In this document: piece by piece, positions 47,063 through 62,000 of the stretch
Position numbering within the stretch: position 1 is the first letter of the stretch
Layout of the letters: every line of letters starts with the position of its first letter
Assembly: GCA_903813345.2 (NCBI GenBank)
Contig: CAIIXF020000004.1
Location: 27,779,986 to 27,843,985, forward strand
Reading direction: 5' to 3'
DNA length: 64,000 bases
From: Owenia fusiformis
Taxonomy: Eukaryota; Annelida; Polychaeta; Sabellida; Oweniidae
Made by a program: the position numbers and the translations under genes
The notes under the pieces: generated by a model
Told to the model about the DNA's origin: nothing
The model's input: only the letters and a program-made list of their open reading frames with translations
Database searches by the model: none

Positions 47063-50000
47063 CTTTATATAATTTAAACTATGTGTTTCGTTTTTTCAAG
47101 TATAAATAAAACGGTTAAAATGATGCATACCACACAATTATGACAACTGTGGCTTAAATCTATGAGTTACAATCTTAATACGCTTTTTCAAAATAAGTAG
47201 AACATACAACGGGTAAGATTTATTAAAATAAAGAGCATTAACGTACATGGAGGAGGAGGGAGATATGGTAGACAGCAGGTTTTGGTTTCGTACTCCTTTG
47301 AAGAACCAGTACAGTACGTTGAACGAGAATATCCGCGTCCGACACAGTAGCACCGACGGGTTCGATAACAAAGGGAAGTTCCTGGCCTATAGCATTGTGG
47401 CGTCAATGGGAGTCCACTTGCAACACAATCTCCATTTATCCATGATCCCCATTGTTTCCAGTAGCATACTGGATCTTAATGTAGATAATAAGAGTATTAC
47501 GTCGTGCCATAATAATAAGACATATACCATGATATGAATAATTGCCTACAGAATCGGTAGGTGAAAACTGTACAGTGCAGTGCAGTAATATCCCATAATT
47601 GGTAACATTAGATCACTTAGAGTGATGTTCTTGAGAGGATTTTAGACGTTGGCTTTCATAGGAACCAAACACAACTACGCTACACATTTCTGAGGCGAAT
47701 GCATGTTTTTTCGCCAAAAAACTCCATATTTTTACTCCATTATTACTTTTTAAAAATGCATGGATATCAATAAAATTGTTTGCAGGATATGCAGAACTTA
47801 GGGAACTTTTTTAAATGGGAATCGAAATCAGCCATATTCTCCTGATGACCGTGTTTGATTTATAATAGTTTATGGCGTAGGGTTTGCGGATGGTTGTTGA
47901 CCCTTCGATACGCTTGTGGACTTTGTTGACTTGACTATCCAACATCATTTGAGACTGAATGCTTGTATCTACTACTATCTTTAATATCAATTGTGTGGAC
48001 ATAATAAAACGTATTCTGTTTTATGAGCACGAACTATCAAACAATCCTTTTTTGAGGGCTGGTTGCAAACATACTTTCTAACGAGTTGGAAGAAATCGAA
48101 GCACATGATACATTTTTTGTTATGTTTCCTGCATTTATATTAGCAAACTTTGATTTTTTTTAAATCACCATTAAAGGTGTATCTTAGAATTAATAAACAA
48201 TGTTTTGGTATATATCGCAAGGTCATGATAGTCAGTTGTGGTAACATTAAAATAGCAAACATAAAATGACGTTGAATGTTAACACACATTACAGAAGTTG
48301 AATATATTTGAAAATATCAATTATCGTAAAGGATTGGTATCGATATGGAGAACTGAATTCAACAATGTTTTTCTCTTAAACCAATCATTGAAAACATTTT
48401 GTAAAAACACAGTAGTTAATGTAATGTTGACTGATTGACAACAATACAATGCGAAAATCATTTAGAAATATTTTATATAACTGTTTTTGTTAACATTTTT
48501 TTGTTTTTTAGTGCAATTGTTTTTACTCCTTTCTACCAATTCTTGAGAATGAAATAAAATGTCTTTCCGAACCTTGTTGGAACAAAACAGCATATACAAC
48601 ATGTTTTTGGACCTCTCAATATTGTATAGTTATACAAAGGAATTTTTGGTTGATTTTAAAAAAGTATTTGAACAATGAAAACAAAATCCCCCCAAAATAG
48701 ATAAAAATTAAGATTAACCTTTTATTTCATTAATAGACAGTTTTTTAAAACCAACCAAAATTTACTTTGTACAATTACAATATTGAGAGACCTAAAAAAC
48801 ATGATACCAAGAACAAAACAAGTGTTTGATGTGTTTTCTAAAACAATATAGATGAAAGTATATATATAAAATTATAAATGATAATGAAAAAAACACGCAT
48901 CCGTGAAAATAAGAGAGCAATTTGAAACATGTACATTGTTTTTATGAACCAAAAATTGCAGACGAAGAGCTGAAAACGATTCCCGACACTTCAGCTGATC
49001 AAATTAATTTTTTTAGAAAGTAACCTAAGGGAATTGGTACAAATATGACACAGATTAGTTACATATCATTGGCATTTGACAAATTGAAAGATGCACGTTA
49101 AAAATCCAATATCAGAGCTGCACAATGAGACCTTCACCGTCTGTACCAGCTATCGGGGTATTTTTAGTTTTTCCTTGATCATTGAATAAAAACGTTATTC
49201 AATTCTTTCTCGTGAAAATACAGAAAATAGTGTGCCCGAAAAAGTCTGTATTTCAATCCCATTATTGAATAACTTATACTGTTTCGTTGCATCTTTTAGA
49301 TCATAGATTGGTATTTTCTTTATTCTCCTTATAGCCGCTACAGTACTTTATATACTGAGTAAAACTATTTCTACAAAATCGGGTGTAAATGCGTTTTGAT
49401 TACCCTAGTTTATAAAAAGATGTAATCTAATATAATGTAACGGAATTTTAAATGTAAAATTTTTGATTTTTGATAAAGTGCTGTATTTTTGTACATTAGG
49501 TAATTATTACACTTGGAAAGTAATTTCCCATTGAGATTATTAAGATTTATAAATGTAGTATCATTTGCAGCACTTAGGTTGTACTTACAGAGGTGAAATA
49601 GTTCACATGTTTTATTTATTTGATCACGATTTTGTTTATGTTGATCGGGCAGTCTTATCTGGCAGTCTAATTTGTAGTTGATCGGTAGTCTAACATGGCA
49701 CCTTTATTATTTTACTTCCTGCTTTTGATTCGATTGAATCGAAGTGAAATTAGACTAGATAGTGATTAATTACTGTTATATTTCTTGAGTCAATATTATA
49801 ATCTTGCTGTAGTGTGATGATCCTCTCTTACTTAATACAATGTTATGTGATTATTCTGGAGGATTATCACTTTGTTTAAATTGCTCTTACCTTTATTTGT
49901 CAATTATGTTTCTTAATACTTCATAATTCAGGAGTTTGTTCAGAATTTTCTTATATTCACTACTTCCTTGTTTGTTGATAGTCTCATTAAAACATTTATA

Positions 50001-53000
50001 TGTGAATTTCCAACACTAGGCACATTATGTCAACTTTATATCAAATGTTGGTCATGTTATTGTTTATTTTAGCAATATTTAATGTTTATTATGTGTGATT
50101 GTTTATAGGGGGCCAAACTAAGCGATTACATTTTATTTTGAGACTATATAATTTTGGCTAGATTTGCATGAATCATCAGTTCTTCAGTGAGACTTTGAAT
50201 CACCGGCAAGTAACAGGAATTAACTTTCTCTCTGCATTTTGGATTTAATACACATACATATTGGATATATATCATCTTATTAGATACACTAACCTAGGTG
50301 AACGGGTTGGTAAGGTAATGGAATTACTTTTACTCTAAAACAGAGAAACTGTTTATACTTTTTCCTTGTCGGGTGAATCTTAGGATTTCTCTCACTCATT
50401 TAGCTTCATTTACATTAGCATAAATTCATTTAAACCACTTTGAGGGTTATTGTATCAGGTTCAAAAAGAATATTCAGGGCCATTTTGTATGATTACGACT
50501 TTGATTTCAATCTGCCTGGTCACGCCTTGAATCAAACTGTGGCTGTACGTATTTATATAGCAGATTGATTTGAACTCTCAGAATTTTATTTCTAATTAAA
50601 ACCTCATAAGCATTGAGTGAGCTACGTGTACATTATTGTGAGAAGCATTTCTGATTCATTTGAAATTTACAGATTGACCTACATGTATATTTAAGATTCA
50701 ATCGCCAACTTGGTATTTTTGGCTTTATCTTATATAATTTGAGGGTAATATCTGCTTGCCAGTGTTGATTATTTGAGTCACTAGAATATTCATACTTAAA
50801 ATCTACATTTTGAACTGAAAACTTGAGAGAACTACCAGCTATTTATTTCACTTTTATATATATTGCAACTGCCTAATGTATTCCATATATCCCCAAGGTC
50901 GGGTTTGATTTGTCGTAATTAAGCTATGGCAATTTATTTGCTGCTACGCTGTTAGTCTGCGTGGCTCTCGAAATAAGATACAACCCCCCCTAGCATAGTC
51001 TTGAAGAATTTGAACAAGCGTTGCATATTTAACTGTACCAATAATATAAAATATTCACTCTTTATATGAGAATTACATTGTTAACGGCAAACCTCTGAGC
51101 AACATTGGCTATCCGTTCCACAGCTTTTATACATGTAGTATTATTACACAATCTATTCTTTATATTCCCGAGACGAGTTGGTTTGGGGTGATCAAGGCAA
51201 TCTTCATATTTGCTGACACTCTTTAGGGGATCTGTGTTGCACCTGGTTAGTATCATCAGGCATGGACTAGTTACGATTTTTTAGTTGTAAAACAGCTTCA
51301 CAGCATAACCATCTTTTGAGCGCTCAATTGATTTCACTGGGCATATTTTATTTACTTTCCTTGAGATTGATTACATTTATATTGGAAATTCTTAGGGAAT
51401 CTAGCAATTGCTGTATTTTTAACTCCATTACCTAATTTCAAAACATCCCCCGGGCAGGGTTTGATTTTGGGTAAGCAAGGGCAATTAATTTGCTGATACC
51501 CTTATTCGTCCCAGGGAACTAAGCATAGCCAGTGTTGGTATTAATTTGCTAATATAAAGCCTCACAGCATTTCAAATCTTTGTGTGCCTTTGTAATTACT
51601 GTGAGAATATCCTATTTGGAATTTTGCATAACTGTCTTAAGTTTTTGTCCCATTTGCTACACAGTGACTATCCGACCACCTTTATATTTTCATTGCACTA
51701 ATCAAACCCCTAGTCTTAGTCAGCTCCCATGCATTTATCTGTATTATATGTAAACACCTTCTGAAAACTTTTGATCATTATTACTATCCCGAACAGGAGA
51801 TACAAGCCTGTACTCATTGTATTGATGCGTATCTGGCTATTTTAGCCCGTTCAGAACCCTTCTAAGAATTTATCTTGTATTGTTTTTATGATGACAATAC
51901 AACCCTTTTGCCTGTATTGAACTAATAAGACAGGTCATTTTACCAAGTGAGAAAAACTGGCAGGCAGAATTAAGAATATCAAGTTACGTTATAGTATGCA
52001 TTGAATTTCCTAGATACACTGAATTTCATAAGTGTATTTGACTGAAAAGAACGTTACTTTCTGTTGTTCTGCATAACTGACGGTAAATCTATGTAGAATT
52101 GTATAACCAAACAAATGTATATATCTTGAAATAGAGTTGAATTATATTCATTTTATATAATTTCCCATTACATTCTCTGTTGTGTTGAATGATTGTGTAA
52201 AGTGAATGTGGTATAGATCAGTGTTTGAAAAGACCCCCATTCCCAAATATTTTACAATCTATTATCAAGCCAGACCATTAAAAATCCAGATACTTGATAG
52301 CTGGGTAACCCAGGACCACGCTACCCAACACCCTGGGTTGCCACAGATGGTGCCAGCGGCTGGGGTCTAGATACTTTACGTATTGACTCACGCATTGGAT
52401 TACGTCATTATTTGATTTGATATAGATTGTTATTATACTGAAGTCTTTGATATATAAAAACACTGTTTTATCAATTTATTTGAACATTCACACTACTGCA
52501 CATCATGTCAGACACATCAGAACCTTTTTATGTAGCTAGACACGTGTCATTGCCTACACCCGAATCTGGAGAAAGTTGTTCATCCCGTCCAAAGTTGAAA
52601 ATGAACAATGCTGAGGGGATAACACCGGCATTCAATGACTCTGAGGTGGTTTTAAGCCATCAGGAGTGCAGTGAGAAACAACTGGAATTGACAATGGATG
52701 ATGCAATACCCTTTGAGAAAACTGCAACAAGCGTTTCGCCAATTGAAGGGAAGTCTCAATTCAAACCTTTGTTGTCACATCTGAAATTGACCAAAATGCC
52801 TAAAATCCAGGAAACTGTACCCGAATCACTCCATACAGTTGACCTGACATTGGAACCATTCATCAGATCTGTCAAACCAGAAACAGCAGATCATGATTTG
52901 AGTCCAACACTAATTTCTGGTAGTAAAATTAAAAACTCAGAAGTAGTATATAGTGAGCATTTCGATCCCCTTGATCCACATTTCACTGAGGTGGATCCCG

Positions 53001-56000
53001 GGAAGAGGAAACCATTAAGGGATATGCATGGTTGCAAACATGCAAATTTAGCTTTTGGGAAAACTATATCCTTGTATGGGGCAGTAGAAAAGGCTTCTTT
53101 TCAACAACGGGTGTTAACCTTGCGAGCCTCCCCAGATGAAAAACCAGACAGTGGCTACCACTTGCAAGAACTTGTAAGGCCAAAGTATGAATTGAAATAC
53201 AGGCCAGAGCCTCCCGAGTCCAATTCATTAGTCATTGAAACTAACAAGATGACTAGTATGTTCTCTGATATCAGCCAGAGTGAACATTACAAATCCCATA
53301 CTCCTCAATTACCAGATTTAGAACATTCTTACATGTGTACTGAATCCAATGTATCTGGTGAAACTCATCCCTTAGAAGGTGATGGTTATTTCAGTGCTAG
53401 TGAGCATGAACAGAACAAATCCAAAAGTCCTAAAGATACTTGGTATTACACAGAATGTCCAGACAAAGCCATGGGGATCTTTTCTGAAAGAATGAATCCC
53501 AAGGCAGTGGATAGAGGACGTCCAATTACCAGACAAACTAGAGCCCATCCTCAGCTTTCCTTGTCCCCAAAGAGAGTATATTCAGGTCGTAACCCTGTGT
53601 CCCAGCAGGTTCAGTTATCGAGCAACTCTCTTCTGGATGACCCATCTGTTGTTGATGCAGATGTTGACAGCTGTGACAGCTCTGACTATGCAACAGCTGG
53701 TGAATTATTAGAACCTGGCAAGTCTAAAATGAAATCCAATTCTCTTCATTTCCCCAGGAAAGTAAAGCAATTTTCTGCTTTGCCTAGATTGCCAAGTTCA
53801 GACTCTTCTGATAAAGAGTTACTGACAAGATATGCCAATAATCCTGCCAAAACCAAATTGAGTCAGAGAGAAGTATGTCCTTGTATCTCAGAGGCTGCAA
53901 TTACTAAGTTAGTTCAGCAACAGATGATGATACTTGGTCAAAATCTGACTAAGGTTATAAAAAAGACCCTGAAAAAGAATTCTAAACCCAAGCCAAAGCG
54001 ATATGACTCATATTGCCAAATATGTGACACAAGAAGCCACTCCATCTTTGACTGTGACCAAAGACACCCCAACTCTAGGGTTACTGGTGTCAGAGCTTGT
54101 TTTAAATGTGGAAATGACCATCGTATAACTGATTGTCCTTCTCTTAAAGTAGGACCAGATCAGTTTGAACACTAAATCATTATAGTGTTAGTGTGTGTCT
54201 AGAATCAGGCCAGAAAGATGCACCTCATTTACCATAAAGAATGGCCTTTAGAACCATGCTACCTTAATTTTCCATGTTTCTGATGTTGATGTAAAACTAT
54301 TATCCAATCAGAAGATTTATGCTTAGGTATGCATTACTTTGTTTAACGTTGAAAACACTTTATTTGATTTTCAACACATGTGTTTTATTTTATTCCCTTT
54401 TTGCTTGTGTCTTTGTCTGCCATGAATTGCGGGCTGTTTTGAACTTGATGTTGTTTAAAGCCAATGGCAGTGAACTAGGTGGTAATGCAAGAGCCTCGAC
54501 ACATGTAAGGGAACTGTATTTATTTTTTATTATTAACCATTATTGTCATCGATTGCCATACCAGACCCTTACTTTACCCGAGCATTAGTGTTAATTGACA
54601 GCATTGGCCTGATCAACCAATGTTTGTACACATGTATACTGTTTGCTCTGGGAGGAACTAAGTAGTGAATAAAGTTCGTGAGGGCATGGTCATATGACAG
54701 TTGAACCCAGAAAACTGCTTTTGTTGAACTCCTGAGGTGGATTTATTTGCAGTGGATAACAGCTTTTGATTGACTGGGATTGAGTAACACCGTGGATAGG
54801 GCCCATCCATTGTCTTTGTTGAAGTGACATACCTGGTTTTCTGGCAGGTTGGTGATAGGTGTTTCTCATCTTGCCCACCCAGTCATGTTACCCATTTTGC
54901 CTTTTTGGTGTACTGCAGCATCTCCAGGAATATGACTCGGTGATGCTTTCACCCGACAGAATTCCACCTCAACTTCCTTTGTACTGAAAGGGCCACTGTG
55001 ACTGAATTTGAATCATTCCCAGTACAAACGTTATGAGATATTATCTGAAAACTACCAATCCGAAGCTGATTGTGAAAGGATAAATCTTGATCATACGTTT
55101 GATTGATTCAATCTCATTTGACAACCCTTTATTTTGGCCAATTTATATCACATGTGTGATATTCAAAATTTAAATTTGTATTGTGTGAATAACAAGCCTT
55201 ATTTCCAGGACTGCGATGATTTGTTTCCAGTCCCATATGAACAATCGTGGTGACCTTCCACCTAATGAACATTTTGAACACGATGATGATAATCTTTCCA
55301 GTTCAAGTTACTTTTACTTATTGGTGTACCCATGAGGTGACATGGGGAACCAGTGACAATTGATAACCAGTGATGATTATGATCAAAGACAAAAACTTTA
55401 TATTTTTAAACTCATCTATGTGATACATCCGCACTATGGGAAGCCACATGAGGAATATCACAATCGCAACGTGTATCATGTACTGGAATTATATCTGAGA
55501 ACCATGAAGCTGACAAGTGTAACATTAATACCTGATATGGTTTTGTTAGTGCACCCCATGCAGAGATGGGGAACCAATGACACTTACAGCAAACAGCCTA
55601 TATTCTCAGCAAAATCATTGATGTCTTGCTTTGGGCACTTTGACTTTATATTGCAACACATGATATGGCATAGACAACCACAGACAATTGCCATACTATG
55701 AACAATACTTCATATGATATGATGTTTGTAACTCCAATGACTACAACGTATATAATGGAGAATGGACTCAAGGATTACGACTGCCAACAACAATAATGAT
55801 GAACTCTAGCAGCTTATGAACACTTATTGTTGTGTATAAATTGTATACAAGTTATCAAACTTTTGCATGTTTTAGTACGAATTGGTAGTTGGTGATTTAA
55901 GTAACATGTGTATTTGTATCTTTATATTTTCCGAGTTCGGGGTCGAACTGTTTTAAAAGGGGGAGCAGTGTGATGATCCTCTCTTACTTAATACAATGTT

Positions 56001-59000
56001 ATGTGATTATTCTGGAGGATTATCACTTTGTTTAAATTGCTCTTACCTTTATTTGTCAATTATGTTTCTTAATACTTCATAATTCAGGAGTTTGTTCAGA
56101 ATTTTCTTATATTCACTACTTCCTTGTTTGTTGATAGTCTCATTAAAACATTTATATGTGAATTTCCAACACTAGGCACATTATGTCAACTTTATATCAA
56201 ATGTTGGTCATGTTATTGTTTATTTTAGCAATATTTAATGTTTATTATGTGTGATTGTTTATAGGGGGCCAAACTAAGCGATTACATTTTATTTTGAGAC
56301 TATATAATTTTGGCTAGATTTGCATGAATCATCAGTTCTTCAGTGAGACTTTGAATCACCGGCAAGTAACAGGAATTAACTTTCTCTCTGCATTTTGGAT
56401 TTAATACACATACATATTGGATATATCATCTTATTAGATACACTAACCTAGGTGAACGGGTTGGTAAGGTAATGGAATTACTTTTACTCTAAAACAGAGA
56501 AACTGTTTATACTTTTTCCTTGTCGGGTGAATCTTAGGATTTCTCTCACTCATTTAGCTTCATTTACATTAGCATAAATTCATTTAAACCACTTTGAGGG
56601 TTATTGTATCAGGTTCAAAAAGAATATTCAGGGCCATTTTGTATGATTACGACTTTGATTTCAATCTGCCTGGTCACGCCTTGAATCAAACTGTGGCTGT
56701 ACGTATTTATATAGCAGATTGATTTGAACTCTCAGAATTTTATTTCTAATTAAAACCTCATAAGCATTGAGTGAGCTACGTGTACATTATTGTGAGAAGC
56801 ATTTCTGATTCATTTGAAATTTACAGATTGACCTACATGTATATTTAAGATTCAATCGCCAACTTGGTATTTTTGGCTTTATCTTATATAATTTGAGGGT
56901 AATATCTGCTTGCCAGTGTTGATTATTTGAGTCACTAGAATATTCATACTTAAAATCTACATTTTGAACTGAAAACTTGAGAGAACTACCAGCTATTTAT
57001 TTCACTTTTTATGTCCCCACCACATAGTGTGGGGCCATATTGTCGTCCTAGGCGCGTCCGTCCGTCCGTCTGTCTGTCTGTCTGGTTGTCTGTCTGTCCG
57101 TCCGTCCGTCCGTCCGTACGTCCGGCAGTTTTCTCCAAAACCGCTACAGCTATCACCTTCAAATTTTCAGGAATAACTTGTGAGTGCATACAGATGTGGA
57201 TGAAAAAAAATTAACTCGATAGCTACTTCCTGTCGGCCATTTTGAGGTCAAATGCTAAAATCCTTGTCTGCAAACTTTAAGAAAAACGGCTTCACAGTTG
57301 CTTTTAAAACTTTAACATCTTGTTCAGCTCACTTCATTCTACATCTGATTAGGTTTTGGACCTGTTAGCCCAGTCATGTCAGCCATTTTGAATGTCTGAA
57401 GAAAAGTTAGCGCGCGATAATACTTTGTATCATATTGAATGGTGTTTTTGAGTTTTCATACTTTAACTATTTAGTAGCTTTATAAATAATTCCAGGTGTA
57501 CTTTGTTGAAAAAGCCTATGTTATTGTTAACAGTAGTTATATGTGATAATTTTGTAAAAGGAAATCAGCAAAAACTCGTAATCACTTTTTTATTGTCGGC
57601 CATTTTGGTTTTTTCCGTCCTAAAATCTTGTCTGTAAAGTCTTGTCTACACGTTTTCAGGTGAACCGTTTAGTAGATCAATTTCAAATTTTCAGGGATGA
57701 ATCTTAGTATGAAAATCTAGATCTGATTAGTTTTTTGGCGTTCTGGGTAAATGTCAAGGCAGCCATTTTGGATTTTCCGTCCTAAAATCTTGTCTGTAAA
57801 GTCTTGTCTACGCATTTCCAGGTGAACCGTTTGGTAGATCAATTTCAAATTTTCAGGGATGATTCGTAGTATGAAAATCTAGATCTGATTAGTTTTTTTG
57901 GCGTTCTGGGTAAATGTCAAGGCAGCCATTTTGGATTTTCCGTCCTAAAATCTTGTCTGTAAAGTCTTGTCTACGCATTTCCAGGTGAACCGTTTGTTAG
58001 ATCAATTTCAAATTTTCAGGGATGATTCTTAGTATGAAAACCTAGATCTGATTAGTTTTTTGGCATTCTGGGTAAATGTCAAGGCAGCCATTTTGGATTT
58101 TCTGTCCTAAAATCTTGTCTGTAAAGTCTTGTCTACGCGTTTTCAGGTGAACCGTTTGGTAGATCAATTTCAAATTTTCAGGGATGATTCTTAGTATGAA
58201 AATCTAGAACTGATTAGTTTTTTGACATTCTGGGTAAATGTCAAGGCAGCCATTTTGGATTTTCCATCCTAAAATCTTGTCTGTAAAGTCTTGTTTAACT
58301 GTTTGACGGATCAATTTCAAATTTTCAGGGGTGGTTCTTAGTATGAAAATCTAGAACTAGCTAATTTTTGGGGATTCTGGGTAAATTTTAAGGCGGCCAT
58401 TTTGGACTTTCTGTCCTCAAATTGTGTCAGTAAAGTCTTGTCTACTCATTTTCAGGATAACCATTTCATGGGATCACCACTTGGTGGGGACATATTGTAC
58501 ACATTTGTGTTCTTGTATATATATTGCAACTGCCTAATGTATTCCATATATCCCCAAGGTCGGGTTTGATTTGTCGTAATTAAGCTATGGCAATTTATTT
58601 GCTGCTACGCTGTTAGTCTGCGTGGCTCTCGAAATAAGATACAACCCCCCCTAGCATAGTCTTGAAGAATTTGAACAAGCGTTGCATATTTAACTGTACC
58701 AATAATATAAAATATTCACTCTTTATATGAGAATTACATTGTTAACGGCAAACCTCTGAGCAACATTGGCTATCCGTTCCACAGCTTTTATACATGTAGT
58801 ATTATTACACAATCTATTCTTTATATTCCCGAGACGAGTTGGTTTGGGGTGATCAAGGCAATCTTCATATTTGCTGACACTCTTTAGGGGATCTGTGTTG
58901 CACCTGGTTAGTATCATCAGGCATGGACTAGTTACGATTTTTTAGTTGTAAAACAGCTTCACAGCATAACCATCTTTTGAGCGCTCAATTGATTTCACTG

Positions 59001-62000
59001 GGCATATTTTATTTACTTTCCTTGAGATTGATTACATTTATATTGGAAATTCTTAGGGAATCTAGCAATTGCTGTATTTTTCACTCCATTACCTAATTTC
59101 AAAACATCCCCCGGGCAGGGTTTGATTTTGGGTAAGCAAGGGCAATTAATTTGCTGATACCCTTATTCGTCCCAGGGAACTAAGCATAGCCAGTGTTGGT
59201 ATTAATTTGCTAATATAAAGCCTCACAGCATTTCAAATCTTTGTGTGCCTTTGTAATTACTGTGAGAATATCCTATTTGGAATTTTGCATAACTGTCTTA
59301 AGTTTTTGTCCCATTTGCTACACAGTGACTATCCGACCACCTTTATATTTTCATTGCACTAATCAAACCCCTAGTCTTAGTCAGCTCCCATGCATTTATC
59401 TGTATTATATGTAAACACCTTCTGAAAACTTTTGATCATTATTACTATCCCGAACAGGAGATACAAGCCTGTACTCATTGTATTGATGCGTATCTGGCTA
59501 TTTTAGCCCGTTCAGAACCCTTCTAAGAATTTATCTTGTATTGTTTTTATGATGACAATACAACCCTTTTGCCTGTATTGAACTAATAAGACAGGTCATT
59601 TTACCAAGTGAGAAAAACTGGCAGGCAGAATTAAGAATATCAAGTTACGTTATAGTATGCATTGAATTTCCTAGATACACTGAATTTCATAAGTGTATTT
59701 GACTGAAAAGAACGTTACTTTCTGTTGTTCTGCATAACTGACGGTAAATCTATGTAGAATTGTATAACCAAACAAATGTATATATCTTGAAATAGAGTTG
59801 AATTATATTCATTTTATATAATTTCCCATTACATTCTCTGTTGTGTTGAATGATTGTGTAAAGTGAATGTGGTATAGATCAGTGTTTGAAAAGACCCCCA
59901 TTCCCAAATATTTTACAATCTATTATCAAGCCAGACCATTAAAAATCCAGATACTTGATAGCTGGGTAACCCAGGACCACGCTACCCAACACCCTGGGTT
60001 GCCACAGTATGATCAATATTGAAGCGAAATATGGCGTAAATAAGCTGTAATTCACAGTTGAAATCTTGTTCGAAAATCGATGACGTCATCGGACCTATAT
60101 AAGTATCTCGCTGTTGAAGGCTCGTTAGTGCGATGCCAGATGTTGTCGAGGAAGGACCTCCAGAGCGGAATTTCGGGAAACAGCTAAAATCTTCTAAGTT
60201 TTATAGAACTTAGTTGATTTTGTTGAGTTGGTCTTGAAGCTATACGTTTGCAGTATACACAGGAAGATAGAGCTGTACCTTAGTAGAATACATCTGATGA
60301 GCCAAGCTATACGTTTGCAGTATACAAGGGCAGATTGAGGAAACTAAGTGTGCGAAACTTAGTTTATTTTGGAACTTGGATTTTTGGGAAACTTCGATGC
60401 AACTAAGTGTGTGAAACTTAGTTTATTTATCGCACTGGAAGTAAGGGAGATCTACAAGACTGGACAAAACTTCGACAGGGTGAAGCTATCCCCAGCGCAA
60501 AGCATTAGACGTATTGTCCAGCCTTCATAGACTGAGAGGAAATGCTGACATAACTTGTGTTTGAGAAACAAGCTATTTTGATCATCAAGGAACTTAGACG
60601 ATTTACAACATTATTGGACTTAGTCAGTATTTGGTGAAACATTATTTTGGACTTTGTTATTTTTGGAGATAGAAATATTTAACTTAGAATATTTTAACAT
60701 CAGTATAACTTAGTATGAAATTAACTTAGTCAATATTTGGTGAAATATTATTGTGGACTTTGTTGTTTTTGGAAAGAGAAATATTGAACTTAGAATATTT
60801 TAATATCAGTATCACTTAACATTAAATGAACTTAGTCATTTAAGAGGTCAAATATTTTCACATGTTATATTTTTGCATATGTCGTTGTGTGCATGCTATA
60901 TTTGTAGGTAGCCTTATTATTTAATTGTGAAGAAAGCAGGCTACATGGACTTAGCAGTTGATGCCGTGTTTAGATGTCCTTGGACTTGGTAGTTTGAAGA
61001 TTGTGATAGTTTTGACTTATACATCTACAGAGAAGAGGTTCTGGGACTTAGCAGTTTGTTCAACGAGATATTTTTGACTTTGATGATTTTGGGTCATTGA
61101 AGTTAGAATATACATCTACATAGAAGAGGTTCCAGGACTTAGCAGTTTATTCAACGAGATATTTTGACTTTGATGATTTTGGGTCATTGAAGTTAGAATA
61201 TACATCTACAGAGAGGACGTTCCAGGACTTAGCAGATTATCCAGCGAGATATTTTGACTTTGATGATCTTGTGTCATTGAAGTTAGAATATACATCTACA
61301 TTGAGGAGGATCCTGGTGATAGCCGTGTACAAAACTGATAGTTTGACTTAGATTATTTCACATAATCAAAGTTGAATTATACTACAACTTAGAGAGGAGG
61401 ATCCAGGATTACAGAGTCAATAGTTTGACTTGGATTATTTCACATAATCAAAGTTGAACTATACTACAACACATTGAGGAAGATCCAGGAGATAGTCTGT
61501 GATAGTTTAACTTAGATTATTTCACATAATCAAAGTTGAATTATACTACAACACAGAGAGAAGGATCCAGGAGATAGTCGATTACAGACCTGATAGTTTG
61601 ACTTAGATTATTTCACATAATCAAAGTTGAATTATACTACAACACATTGAGGAGGATTCAAGAGATAGTCGTTTCCAGACTTGATAGTTTGACTTAGATT
61701 ATTTCACATAATCAAAGTTGAATTATACTACAACACATTGAGGAGGATCCAGGAGATAGCCATTTACCGAGCCGATAGTTGACTTGATGATTTCACATTA
61801 TCAAAGCTGAATTATACTACAATACAGTGAAGAGGATCCAGGAGATAGCCGTTTACTGAGCAATAGTTGACAGGATCCAAGAGATAGACATTTGCAGAGC
61901 CGCTGGTTGACTTAGATGATTTCATATCATCAAATTTGAATCATACTACACTACATTGAAGAGGATCCAGGAGATTACTATTTCAGGTTCAAGTTACAAG

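Larger units (their letters stand above)
49813..60006 (+). mobile_element. Young gag-only LTR retrotransposon with 2.5-kb LTRs (non-autonomous)
   Basis: 5' LTR 49813-52345 (2,533 bp, TGTGATGATCC ... GGGTTGCCACA). 3' LTR 55969-60006, which is the same sequence plus a 1.5-kb insertion. A primer-binding-site-like tggtgccagcggctgggg starts at 52348. A polypurine tract (aaaagggggagcag) ends at 55968. Between the LTRs is one long ORF (52505-54175) ending in zinc knuckles, then 1.8 kb without RT, protease or integrase. By eye the LTRs differ at only about two places over 2.5 kb, so the insertion is very recent. The gag ORF looks whole; the element needs help from a relative. Target duplication is imperfect (gtag / gtat). 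It resembles plant TR-GAG/LARD designs. Confidence 0.8.

Noticed and set aside
51062-51256. 64-codon minus-strand ORF, identical at 58723-58917
   Set aside because: The identity is due to the duplicated LTR; no protein features.
57056-57122. tccg/tctg repeat that could be read as a protein (SVCPSVRPSV)
   Set aside because: Simple-sequence tract of a non-autonomous element.
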